From NCBI RefSeq assembly GCF_012034935.1, contig NZ_JAATEN010000005.1, positions 330,168 to 394,167 on the forward strand: a DNA stretch of 64,000 nt, given 5' to 3'. Below the pieces are notes generated by a model that saw only the letters and a program-made list of their open reading frames with translations, did no database searches and had not been told where the DNA came from. How positions within the stretch are numbered: position 1 is the stretch's first letter; every line of letters starts with the position of its first letter. Made by a program: the position numbers and the translations under genes. Positions 53,070 to 62,489 of this stretch are shown piece after piece. Origin of the DNA: Streptomyces zingiberis. Its GTDB lineage: Bacteria; Actinomycetota; Actinomycetes; Streptomycetales; Streptomycetaceae.

Positions 53070-53464
53070 GGACGTCCTCCGCAGCTGATGCGCGTCACCT
53101 TGAGCCTCCAGGCTGGTACGTAACCTTGGTCGTCACCTGGGCGGCGGCCGCGGCCGGACCGCCGTCCGGTTCCTCGCGGCGTCCACCGCCTCCGCACGTT
53201 CAACGATGGTCACCCGAAAGAGTTACGGGGCCATCCCCCTGGCTCTGACCAGGGGCCCCCGGTGGACTATGCCCTATTTGGTGGCATTCGTACCGCTTTG
53301 TTGGCGAGTGTGGCCAGATTTTCCATGAGTAATATTTTCAGGTGGTTACACATCGATCGCGCCTTTCCGGGCACTCACCCACGCGCGGTCGCGGACCCTC
53401 CCGGCCGTGGCCACCGGGCTTCCCAGCCACCCAGCCATACCGGCACACCCCGAGGAGATGAGCC
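53070..53464. other. Divergent developmental control region, bldM-whiD
   Basis: A 395-base gap without genes. Leftward it holds the BldN-type promoter at 53200-53227. Rightward, 53265-53350 is the most AT-rich part of the neighbourhood (ctatgccctatttgg, agtaatattttcagg) and should contain the whiD promoter or promoters. whiD has a GAGGAG site seven bases before its ATG. Confidence 0.7.
53200..53227 (-). promoter_or_regulatory. Sigma-BldN-type promoter of bldM
   Basis: On the minus strand CGTAAC (53222-53227) and CGTTGA (53200-53205) are separated by exactly 16 bases. This is the known sigma-BldN consensus, and bldM is an established BldN target. The transcript would start near 53193, leaving a 5' UTR of about 125 bases. 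Confidence 0.88.
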
Positions 53465-53776
53465 ATGGCAGATTTCTCCCGCCTTCCCGGACCCAATGCC
53501 GATCTGTGGGACTGGCAGCTGCTGGCAGCCTGCCGCGGGGTCGACAGCTCACTCTTCTTCCATCCGGAGGGCGAGCGCGGGGCGGCCCGGAGCGCGCGGG
53601 AGAACTCGGCCAAGGAGGTCTGCATGCGCTGCCCGGTGCGCTCGGAGTGCGCGACGCACGCACTCACCGTGCGCGAGCCCTACGGAGTATGGGGCGGCCT
53701 CACCGAGGACGAGCGCGAGGAGCTGATGGGACGGGCGCGCAACCGCCTGATCGCGGGGCGCGCGCCCGGCGGCTGA
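53465..53776 (+). CDS. whiD: WhiB-family iron-sulfur regulator WhiD
   Basis: A 103-residue WhiB-like protein. The four iron-sulfur cysteines are Cys23, Cys53, Cys56 and Cys62 (C-x29-C-x2-C-x5-C), with the GVWGG turn at 74-78 and a basic tail RARNRL for DNA contact. The N-terminus MADFSRLPGPNADLWDWQL and linkage to bldM identify it as WhiD, needed for late spore maturation in Streptomyces (WhiB3 orthologue group). Such proteins typically bind region 4 of the principal sigma factor. The ATG has GAGGAG upstream. It is divergent from bldM and appears monocistronic. Confidence 0.94.
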   Translation: MADFSRLPGPNADLWDWQLLAACRGVDSSLFFHPEGERGAARSARENSAKEVCMRCPVRSECATHALTVREPYGVWGGLTEDEREELMGRARNRLIAGRAPGG

Positions 53777-54158
53777 CCGGAACGGGGGCCGGGCGGACCG
53801 GTCCGGGCGGGACCGGGCACGAGTGGGCCGGGCACGGGTGGGCCTGGCGCGGGTGGGCCTGGCGCGGGTGGGCCTGGCGCGGGTGGGCCTGGCGCGGGTG
53901 GGCCGGGCACGAGTGGGCCTGGCGCGGGTGGGCCGGTCCGGGGCGGGCCGGGGCGGGCCGGGCCGGGGCGGGCCGGGCACGCCTGCGCGGGACCCGGTCG
54001 AAGTCGAACGAGGTGACGGCTCCGGGCCGGCGGCATCCGGACGGGCAGGGTCCGGGTGGGCGGCGTCCACGGGGACGGCGCCCCGGCGGGGAGCCCCGGG
54101 GCCGGACCCGGTGGAAAGGGCTCGCGCCGGGTGGCGGCGGCTTCTACCGTCTGCTGCC
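53777..54158. other. Repeat-filled gap between whiD and the MOSC gene
   Basis: No gene is present. The gap is dominated by the 15-bp tandem array at 53815-53934 and a further run of gggcggg(c/g)ccggg simple repeats to about 53985. The MOSC promoter appears to lie at its very end (TACCGT at 54145-54150). Confidence 0.6.
53815..53934. repeat. Eight-unit 15-bp tandem repeat downstream of whiD
   Basis: Eight contiguous 15-base units: five are tggcgcgggtgggcc and three are gggcac(g/a)(g/a)gtgggcc variants. The array has no spacers and ends in degenerate gggcggg sequence. It is non-coding and could affect whiD 3'-end processing or simply be a slippage product. Confidence 0.9.
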
Positions 54159-54917
54159 ATGACTGGACACTCCGCGCACCCCGCCCCCGTCCCCGCACCG
54201 GCCGGACCCGGACCCACCGGTGCGACCGCCTCCATACTCTCCGTGAACCTCGGCCGCCCGCGCCCCACCGCCCACACCGACCAGCCGCAGGGGCTGACCG
54301 GTATCGCCAAGGCCCCGGTCGAGGGCCCGGTGGCCGTCGCGGCGCCGGGGCCCAGGGGGGCCGGCGGCAGCGGGCTGGCCGGGGACGCCATCTGCGAGCT
54401 GCGCCACCACGGCGGCGAGCACCAGGCCGTGTACGCGTACGCCCGCGAGGACCTGGACCACTGGGAGGCCGAGCTGGGCGCCCCGCTGCCGGGCGGCTCG
54501 TTCGGCGAGAACCTCACCACCGCCGGGATCGCCGTGAACGACGCGCTGATCGGGGAGCGCTGGCGGATCGGCGCCGAGCTGGTGCTGGAGGTCTGCGGCG
54601 CGCGCATTCCCTGCCGCACCTTCGCGGGGCACCTCGGCGGGGCGGGGGTGCTGCCCGACCCCGACGGCCGGGGGTGGGTCCGCCGCTTCACCCGGGCCGC
54701 CCTGCCGGGCGCGTATCTCCGGGTCGTCCGGCCGGGGACGGTACGGGCCGGCGACCCGGTCGCCGTCGAGCACCGGCCCGGGCACGAGGTGACGGTCGCC
54801 TTCCTGTTCCGCGCGGTGACCACCGAACCGGCGCTGCTGCCGCGGATCCTGACGGCGGGGGACGCCCTGCACCCGGAGTCCCGCGAGCTGGCCCTGCGGC
54901 GGACAGCGGTGGGCTGA
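54159..54917 (+). CDS. MOSC domain-containing protein
   Basis: A 252-residue protein of the MOSC (molybdenum cofactor sulfurase C-terminal) family, YiiM-like. Visible are the entry strand SILSVNLGRPRP, GDAICELRHHGGEHQAVYAYAREDL, GSFGENLTT, IGERWRIGAELVLEVCGARIPCRTFAG with the conserved Cys, and a C-terminal helical part. Such proteins bind molybdenum cofactor and in YiiM reduce N-hydroxylated compounds. TACCGT at 54145-54150 ends eight bases before the ATG, suggesting a leaderless transcript. The neighbours give no further hint of substrate. Confidence 0.88.
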   Translation: MTGHSAHPAPVPAPAGPGPTGATASILSVNLGRPRPTAHTDQPQGLTGIAKAPVEGPVAVAAPGPRGAGGSGLAGDAICELRHHGGEHQAVYAYAREDLDHWEAELGAPLPGGSFGENLTTAGIAVNDALIGERWRIGAELVLEVCGARIPCRTFAGHLGGAGVLPDPDGRGWVRRFTRAALPGAYLRVVRPGTVRAGDPVAVEHRPGHEVTVAFLFRAVTTEPALLPRILTAGDALHPESRELALRRTAVG

Positions 54918-55177
54918 GCGGTGAGCTGAACGGTGCGCTGAACCGCGGTTGAGCGGCGCTTGAGCGGCGGGCGGCGGTGGTGAGCGGCCGTGAGCGGCCG
55001 CGGTGAACCGGGCCGGGAACGGCCGCGGGGAACCGGCGGGAGCGGCGGCCCGCGGGGTGGCGTCCCGTCAGCCGCGCTTCCTCCCAGCTCTCCCCGTCCG
55101 GCCGGGGCCCCGGGGGCCCTGACCGGACGGGGAGGACGGGCACGGCGGCCTCCGGCGGCGCCGGATACCGTGCGCTC

Positions 55178-55954
55178 ATGACGACTGCGTTGATTACGGG
55201 AGCCACGGCGGGGATCGGTGGGGCCTTCGCGCATCGCCTCGCGGCCGACGGGCACAACCTGGTGCTGGTGGCCCGGGACGAGAAGCGCCTCCGCGAACAG
55301 GCCACGGAGCTGCACGACCGGCACGGCGTCGAGGTGGAGGTGATGCGTGCCGACCTCGCCTCCGACAAGGGGATCGAGGCGGTCGCCGCCCGGCTGGAGG
55401 AGCGCACCCACCCGGTGGATCTGCTGGTCAACAACGCGGGTTTCGGCAACAAGGGCGCCTTCCTCGACGTCCCGGTGGAGGACGAGCTGCGGATGCTCAA
55501 GGTGCACTGCGAGGCGGTGCTGCGGCTGACCCACCGGGCCGTGACGGGGATGCGGGACCGGGGCCGGGGCGGGGTGATCAACGTCGCGTCCGTGGCCGCG
55601 TTCGTCCCGCGCGGTACCTACGGGGCGAGCAAGTCGTGGGTGGTGCAGTTCACCCAGGGCGCGGCGCACGAACTGAGCGGCTCGGGGGTGCGGCTGATGG
55701 CGCTCTGCCCCGGCTTCGTCCGTACCGAGTTCCACGAGCGGGCCGGTATCAGGACGGGCAACATCCCCGACTGGCTGTGGCTGGACGCCGACCGGGTGGT
55801 GGAGGCGGCGATGAGGGATCTGGAGCGGGGCAAGACGCTGAGCGTGCCCGATCCGCGGTACAAGACGCTCACCGGCCTGGCGAAGCTCGCCCCGCGCAAC
55901 ATGCTGGGCGGGATCTCCACCCGGGCGGGCCGCAAGTTCGGGCCGTCACGGTGA
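55178..55954 (+). CDS. Short-chain dehydrogenase/reductase
   Basis: A 258-residue classical SDR. The cofactor motif TGATAGIG is at residues 8-15, NNAGF near 90, the catalytic Ser in NVASVAAF and the Tyr/Lys pair in YGASK. The Arg in LVARDEKRL just after the second strand favours NADP(H). Substrate cannot be predicted; the C-terminal stretch resembles SDRs acting on acyl or keto compounds. TACCGT, eight bases before the ATG, again looks like the -10 of a leaderless promoter. It is monocistronic and converges on the permease gene. Confidence 0.92.
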   Translation: MTTALITGATAGIGGAFAHRLAADGHNLVLVARDEKRLREQATELHDRHGVEVEVMRADLASDKGIEAVAARLEERTHPVDLLVNNAGFGNKGAFLDVPVEDELRMLKVHCEAVLRLTHRAVTGMRDRGRGGVINVASVAAFVPRGTYGASKSWVVQFTQGAAHELSGSGVRLMALCPGFVRTEFHERAGIRTGNIPDWLWLDADRVVEAAMRDLERGKTLSVPDPRYKTLTGLAKLAPRNMLGGISTRAGRKFGPSR

Positions 55955-56134
55955 CGGGCGCGCCGGCTCCGGGGGTGGGGGCCGGCGCGGGAGGCGTTCG
56001 CCGGGCGGTGCAGTGACGTTACGCCAGGTGCGGGCGGGCGGTGCGGAGCGCCGGTCGCCGCACCGCGCGGCGGGCGCGGACGGAGGCCACGGCCCGGCGC
56101 CGCGGCCTGACCTCCCGGCCCGGCGTCGCGACAC

Positions 56135-56176
56135 GGGTCACGGCGCGTGGGTCACGGCGCGTGGGTCACGGCACAG
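56135..56176. repeat. Three-unit 14-bp repeat between the SDR and permease genes
   Basis: Three tandem units of gggtcacggcgcgt (the last with gcaca at its end) lie just downstream of the convergent SDR and permease genes. No hairpin terminator was found here. Confidence 0.7.
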
Positions 56177-56191
56177 GGCAGCGCCGCCGGG

Positions 56192-57385
56192 TCAGCCGCC
56201 GGTCAGCCGGAGCGAGAGCCACAGCGCCAGGACCGAGCCCAGCAGGGTGAGGGGCACCGAGCGCAGGCCGAGCCGGGTGAAGGTGCCCAGCTCCACCTCG
56301 GCGTCGTGGCGGCGCACGACCCGCCGCCACAACAGGGTGGCCAGGGAACCGGTGTAGGCGAGGTTGGGCCCGATGTTGACGCCCAGCAGCACGGCGAGGA
56401 CGGCGCCGGGTCCGGCGGGCGCCGCCAGCGGCAGCAGGACGAGCACCGCGGGCAGGTTGTTGATCGCGTTGGCCACCACGGCGGCCAGCGCCGCGAGGGC
56501 CAGCAGGGCGAACAGGCCGGTGCCCTGGGGGATCAGGCGCCCGAGCCCGCCGGCGAGACCGTGGTCCACCACCGCGCGGACCACGACGCCCAGCGCCAGG
56601 ACGAACGCGCAGAAGGGCAGCGAGGCCGCGCGGACGATCCCGGCCGGGGTGGTGTGCCGCCGGGGCAGGGCGCGGGCGGCCAGGACGGCCGCGCCCGCCG
56701 CGGCCACCCACGCCGGGCTGACCCCCACCGCGGAGGCCACCGCGAACCCCGCGAGGGTGCAGCCCAGGACGGCCAGGGCGAACACCGGGACCGGGGCCGG
56801 CTCGGCGGCCGGCGGGGCCTGCGCCCCGGCGTCCAGGTCGGCGGCGAAGAACCGCCGCAGCACCAGGTACTCCAGACCGATGGTGACCACCCACGGCAGT
56901 GCCATCAGGGCGGCGAACCGGGTGAAGCTCAGCCCGCTGGTGGTGAACGCGAGCAGGTTGGTCAGGTTGGAGACCGGCAGCAGCAGCGAGGCCGAGTTCG
57001 CCAGGTGCGCGCAGGCGTAGATGTGCGGCCGGGCCAGGGCGCCGAGCCGGGCCGCCGTGGCGAACACGACGGGGGTGAGCAGCACCACGGTGGCGTCCAG
57101 GCTCAGCACGGCGGTGATCAGCGAGGCGGCCACGAACACCTGGACCAGCAGCCGGCGCGGCCGGCCCGCCGCGCTCCGGGCCATCCACGCCCCGCAGGCC
57201 CGGAACAGACCCTCGTCGTCGCACAACTGGGCGAGTACCAGCACGGCGGCGAGGAAGCCGATCACGGGCGCGAGCCGGGTGACCTCCGCCACCGCGTGCT
57301 CCGGCGAGATCACCCCGGTGGCGACGGCCAGTCCGGCGGCCGGGACGGCGACGGCGGCCTCCGGCCATCCCCAGGGACGCACCAC
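56192..57385 (-). CDS. ArsB/SLC13-type anion permease
   Basis: A membrane protein of at least 397 residues with about ten hydrophobic helices in the ion-transporter superfamily that includes ArsB and SLC13 permeases. Telltale segments are SLDATVVLLTPVVFATA, NSASLLLPVSNLTNLLAF and, in the second half, NAINNLPAVLVLLPL and GVNIGPNLAYTGSLATLLWRR, the paired re-entrant motifs of ArsB. Arsenite or another oxyanion/carboxylate is possible; no ars genes are adjacent. The first ATG/GTG in frame is the GTG at 57385, but this removes the first helix: codons up to 57448 read NPSSAAALAVVLLGAVLVAAV and begin with CTG preceded by GAAAGG. A CTG start at 57448 (418 residues) is therefore likely. Confidence 0.82.
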   Translation of the reverse strand: MVRPWGWPEAAVAVPAAGLAVATGVISPEHAVAEVTRLAPVIGFLAAVLVLAQLCDDEGLFRACGAWMARSAAGRPRRLLVQVFVAASLITAVLSLDATVVLLTPVVFATAARLGALARPHIYACAHLANSASLLLPVSNLTNLLAFTTSGLSFTRFAALMALPWVVTIGLEYLVLRRFFAADLDAGAQAPPAAEPAPVPVFALAVLGCTLAGFAVASAVGVSPAWVAAAGAAVLAARALPRRHTTPAGIVRAASLPFCAFVLALGVVVRAVVDHGLAGGLGRLIPQGTGLFALLALAALAAVVANAINNLPAVLVLLPLAAPAGPGAVLAVLLGVNIGPNLAYTGSLATLLWRRVVRRHDAEVELGTFTRLGLRSVPLTLLGSVLALWLSLRLTGG

Positions 57386-57463
57386 CGCGGCGACGAGGAC
57401 CGCGCCGAGCAGGACGACGGCGAGCGCCGCGGCGGACGAGGGGTTCAGGGCGGGGGCCTTTCA

Positions 57464-57904
57464 CGAGGACGGTCGTGTCACGAGGACGGCCGGGAGCACC
57501 GGGCCCGCTGCTCCGCTCGGGGCCTGCCGGTCCGGACCGATGATCCGCCACCTCGGCCCGCCTGTTCCACTTCCCGGCCGCGCGCCGCGCGGCGCGCCCC
57601 CGGCCCGGCCCGGCCCCCATGCCACCGGCACGACGGGGCGACGGGCCGACGGCCCGGCACGGCCCCGCGATCCCGCCTCCCGGCCGCGGCCCCAGCTCCG
57701 GCCCTGCGCACCCGCCCCGGAAACGACGCCGCCGGCGCCCCCGCCGCGCTGCTGCGCGGTACGGGGCGCCGGCTGGTGGCGCGGGCCGGGGCGGAGCCGC
57801 CCGTGGAGGGGTCCCGCCCGGCCGTCCGCCGCCCGGAGCGGTCGGTCAGGCCGGGCCGGGGCCCGTGCCGGGGCCGCTGCCGCTCCGGGCGTGCGGGTGA
57901 ACGC
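57464..57904. other. Gap between the permease gene and groEL
   Basis: No gene is recognised in about 440 bases of GC-rich sequence. The groEL terminator and the permease promoter must lie here. A strong hairpin was not found by eye. Confidence 0.4.
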
Positions 57905-59936
<2,032 letters not shown>

Positions 59937-60036
59937 GATCCGACCTCCCCCTTCGGAGATCTCACGGGGTCTACTGTCTGAGGTGGCGACCGGGTAAATC
60001 CGTCGTCGCGGGTGCCGGACCTGCCCGTCGCTGTGT

Positions 60037-60063
60037 TTGGCACTCGACGGTGCCGAGTGCCAG
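60037..60063 (-). promoter_or_regulatory. CIRCE operator 1 (HrcA site)
   Basis: TTGGCACTC-N9-GAGTGCCAG, a perfect nine-base inverted repeat apart from the outermost T/G, matching the CIRCE consensus bound by the heat-shock repressor HrcA. It begins at the predicted transcription start and would lie in the 5' UTR of groES. Confidence 0.92.
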
Positions 60064-60068
60064 ACCTG

Positions 60069-60097
60069 AGCCTATGACGGGGTTAGCACTCGGTCAA
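60069..60097 (-). promoter_or_regulatory. HrdB-type promoter of groES-groEL1
   Basis: On the minus strand TTGACC (60092-60097) and TAGGCT (60069-60074) are separated by 17 bases, the vegetative sigma consensus. CIRCE 2 overlaps the -35 and CIRCE 1 follows the -10, so HrcA would block both polymerase binding and escape. Confidence 0.85.
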
Positions 60098-60109
60098 GCT
60101 GAGTGCCAA
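60083..60109 (-). promoter_or_regulatory. CIRCE operator 2 (HrcA site)
   Basis: TTAGCACTC-N9-GAGTGCCAA, identical to the classical CIRCE element except for one base in each arm. It overlaps the -35 hexamer of the groES promoter. Two CIRCE copies 46 bases apart imply cooperative repression. Confidence 0.92.
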
Positions 60110-60346
60110 TGCGCCGACGGCGAGCCGTGGAGCAGGCGCGTCCGGCGGGGGCGCGCGGACAACCGTCCGCGCCCCGGGACCGCCCCGCGCCCCCGGCAAG
60201 GGGACCGCCTCCGGCACCGGACCGAAAGGCCCTGGAGGCCGGCCCCGGGTGACGCCGCCCCGGCGCCCGGCCCCGGGCGCACACGGAACGGCCCCGGCGC
60301 CGCCGGGTGGCGGAGCCGGGGCCGGGGCCGGACGGCGGGGAGCCGG

Positions 60347-60757
60347 TCAGCCCGCCGCGGACATGTCCATGTGGACGATCTCCCAGATGTGCCCGTCCAG
60401 GTCGTGGAAGGAGCGCGCGTACATCCCGGTCTCCTCCATCGGGTCGCCCGTCGGCGAGCCGCCCGCGGCCAGCGCCGCGTCCACCAGCCGGTCCACCTCC
60501 GCGCGGTCGCAGGCGCCGAGCGCGGTGATCACCTCGGAGGTCCGGCCGGTGTCCGGGATCTCCTTCTTGGTGAACCCCTGGAAGAAGGGCTCGTCGAGGA
60601 GCATGGCGTAGCTCCTGCCCTCGTCGAGCACCACGCAGAGGGCTTTCCCGTCGGAGAACCGCTCGTCGAAGGTGAAGCCGAGCGCTTCGAAGAACGCGCG
60701 GGAGCGCCCGACGTCCTTCACGGGCAGATTGACGAAGACCATGCGGTTGGCGGCCAC
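60347..60757 (-). CDS. VOC-family (glyoxalase/bleomycin resistance-like) protein
   Basis: A 136-residue protein of the vicinal-oxygen-chelate fold. It starts MVFVNLPVKDVGRSRAFFEALGFTFDERFSDGKALCVVLDEG, and ends with SFHDLDGHIWEIVHMD, where the His and Glu of the second half-module sit. Small single-domain members act as lyases, dioxygenases or binding proteins, and many remain unassigned. GTG at 60757 with GAGAGGGG upstream was preferred to the open frame reaching 60844. It is transcribed alone away from groES. Confidence 0.9.
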   Translation of the reverse strand: MAANRMVFVNLPVKDVGRSRAFFEALGFTFDERFSDGKALCVVLDEGRSYAMLLDEPFFQGFTKKEIPDTGRTSEVITALGACDRAEVDRLVDAALAAGGSPTGDPMEETGMYARSFHDLDGHIWEIVHMDMSAAG

Positions 60758-61005
60758 GGCCGACCCCTCTCGTCCGCCCGCTCCGGGTACGGCGCGGGCA
60801 CAGTCGTTCGGTGGTCTCGCCGAATCGGTGCCGCGCGGCGGCACTCCACGGATTCGGCGCTGTCACGGATCCCTCAGAGATCCTTCAGGGATATGGACGA
60901 CGCGGGGCGCGCGAACTCATCGGTGAGCCGCGCCCGCGGTACCTCCTGTGTGCCGTCGTGCGTGCCGTCGCGTGTGCCGTCGTGCCTGCCGTCCTGCGCC
61001 GGCCG

Positions 61006-62097
61006 TCACTTGCCGGCCACGCCGGCGGCGGCCCCGGCCCGCGCCCCGGAGGAGGCGGAGAGGCGCGCTCCGGAACCGGCTCCGGTGCCGCCCCCGGACC
61101 CGGCCGGGCCCCCGCCGCCCGCGCCACCGTCACCATCACCGTCACCGTCAGCGCCGATGTAATCCTCCAGCAGCGCGACCGCGAACCCCTCCTCCGTGGC
61201 CTGGTCGAGCAGGCGGCGCAGGACGTCCCGCATGTCGCCGCGCCACTCGGAGCGGCCCCGGAAGTGGGTCAGGACGATGTCCCCGGGGTGGAAGCGCCCG
61301 TCCAGGGTTCCCCGGCGGTACTCCAGGCGGTCGGGGAAGACCTCCTCGTTCCACAGCGGCACCACCGTGATCCCGCAGTCGGCGGCGGCGCGCAGCGTGG
61401 TGCGGTCGTAGCCGCCGAACGGGGGGCGGAACATGGTGGGCCGCGTGCCGGTCCCCCGCTCCAGGTTGTCCTGCTGCCCGCAGATCTCGCGGCGCTGCTC
61501 CGCGTAGGAGCGGCCGGGGAGGTAGGGGTGGGTGAGGGTGTGGTTCTGCACGCCGGCGCCGAGCTCCCGCATCCTGCGGAAGTAGCCGTACTCGCCGCCG
61601 GTGGAGGTGTGCGTGAGGAACGCGCTGACGGGGACGGACAGCTCCTCGATCATCCGGAGCAGGGCGGGGTCCTTCTCGCCGCCGTCGTCGATGGTCAGGA
61701 AGATCACGCGGTCGTCGGTGGGGACCCGGCTGATCACCGGCGGCAGGCCGTCCCCCGGCTTCTGCGGTCCGCGTCCGAGGCCCGGCTCGGTCTCCAGGCC
61801 GGGCGCGTCCCGCGGGGGCGGCGGCGGGGCGAGCGGGACGGAGCGCAGCCCCCACTTGCGGGCGGCGGCGGCCTGGACCAGCCGGTTCTGTTCGAGCTGC
61901 GCCGCGCGGGCCGCGAGCGCGCGGGCGGGGGCCGAGAGCAGCTCCCCGGAGGGCACCTCGGGGAGGGCGTTACGGGCGTCGGGGCGGGAACCCTCGCGCG
62001 ATCCCGACGGGGCCTCGCGCCGCTCCTCACCCGGCCGGCCGCAGGCGGTGGCGAGGAGCCCGGTGAGCACGAGGACGGCGGCGGCCCGGCCGGTCAC
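61006..62097 (-). CDS. Polysaccharide deacetylase family lipoprotein
   Basis: From GTG 62097, a 363-residue protein with an ideal short lipoprotein signal (MTGRAAAVLVLTGLLATAC). A charged linker and the NodB-type deacetylase domain follow: metal Asp in FLTIDDGG, the His-x3-His pair in QNHTLTHPYL, RPPFGGYD and LTHFRG. It could remove N-acetyl groups from wall or secreted polysaccharides. The last ~40 residues are Gly/Ala/Ser/Asp-rich. The same frame is open up to an ATG at 62418 (470 residues); that extension is basic and Pro-rich, starts in unusually AT-rich codons and would bury the signal peptide, so I chose the shorter form. Confidence 0.8.
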   Translation of the reverse strand: MTGRAAAVLVLTGLLATACGRPGEERREAPSGSREGSRPDARNALPEVPSGELLSAPARALAARAAQLEQNRLVQAAAARKWGLRSVPLAPPPPPRDAPGLETEPGLGRGPQKPGDGLPPVISRVPTDDRVIFLTIDDGGEKDPALLRMIEELSVPVSAFLTHTSTGGEYGYFRRMRELGAGVQNHTLTHPYLPGRSYAEQRREICGQQDNLERGTGTRPTMFRPPFGGYDRTTLRAAADCGITVVPLWNEEVFPDRLEYRRGTLDGRFHPGDIVLTHFRGRSEWRGDMRDVLRRLLDQATEEGFAVALLEDYIGADGDGDGDGGAGGGGPAGSGGGTGAGSGARLSASSGARAGAAAGVAGK

Positions 62098-62489
62098 CCG
62101 GCGGACGAGGGCGCGCCGGCGGCCGGCCGGGGTACGGGGGCCGGCGGAGCGGGCGTCCGGCCGGCCGGAACGGGCGGGGCGGGCGGCAGGCGGGGCGCCG
62201 GAGCGCTCCCCGGGGGCCGTACCCTCCGCGCCGTCCGCGCGCGCCGCGCGCACCTCGCGGCCCGGGGGCCCGGGGGGCGCCGGGCCGGTGCGCCGCGCCT
62301 CCCGGTGCCGGTGCGCCGCACCGGCCGCCCGGGGGGTGCGCGGACGGGCGCGCCGGACCTGGACCTTGGGAGACGGGTCACTTCCCCATGATTTATATGA
62401 TTTACGCACAAAGCCCATACCATCGGATGCTGCCAGCACCCGGGAGCGCCGCAAGCCCGGCCACCCGTTCGCCGGTGCCCGCCCCCCGG
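62098..62489. other. Divergent region upstream of the deacetylase and methyltransferase genes
   Basis: This may include an N-terminal extension of the deacetylase. The AT-rich patch catgatttatatgatttac at 62388-62407 is unlike the surrounding sequence and is the likely promoter location for one or both divergent genes. Confidence 0.5.

Noticed and set aside
53815..53934. Possible CRISPR array.
   Set aside because: The 15-base units are contiguous without spacers, and no cas genes are present.
62098..62418. Long form of the polysaccharide deacetylase starting at ATG 62418.
   Set aside because: It would put a 107-residue basic Pro/Arg leader before an excellent lipoprotein signal peptide and begins in AT-rich codons atypical for this genome; kept only as an alternative.
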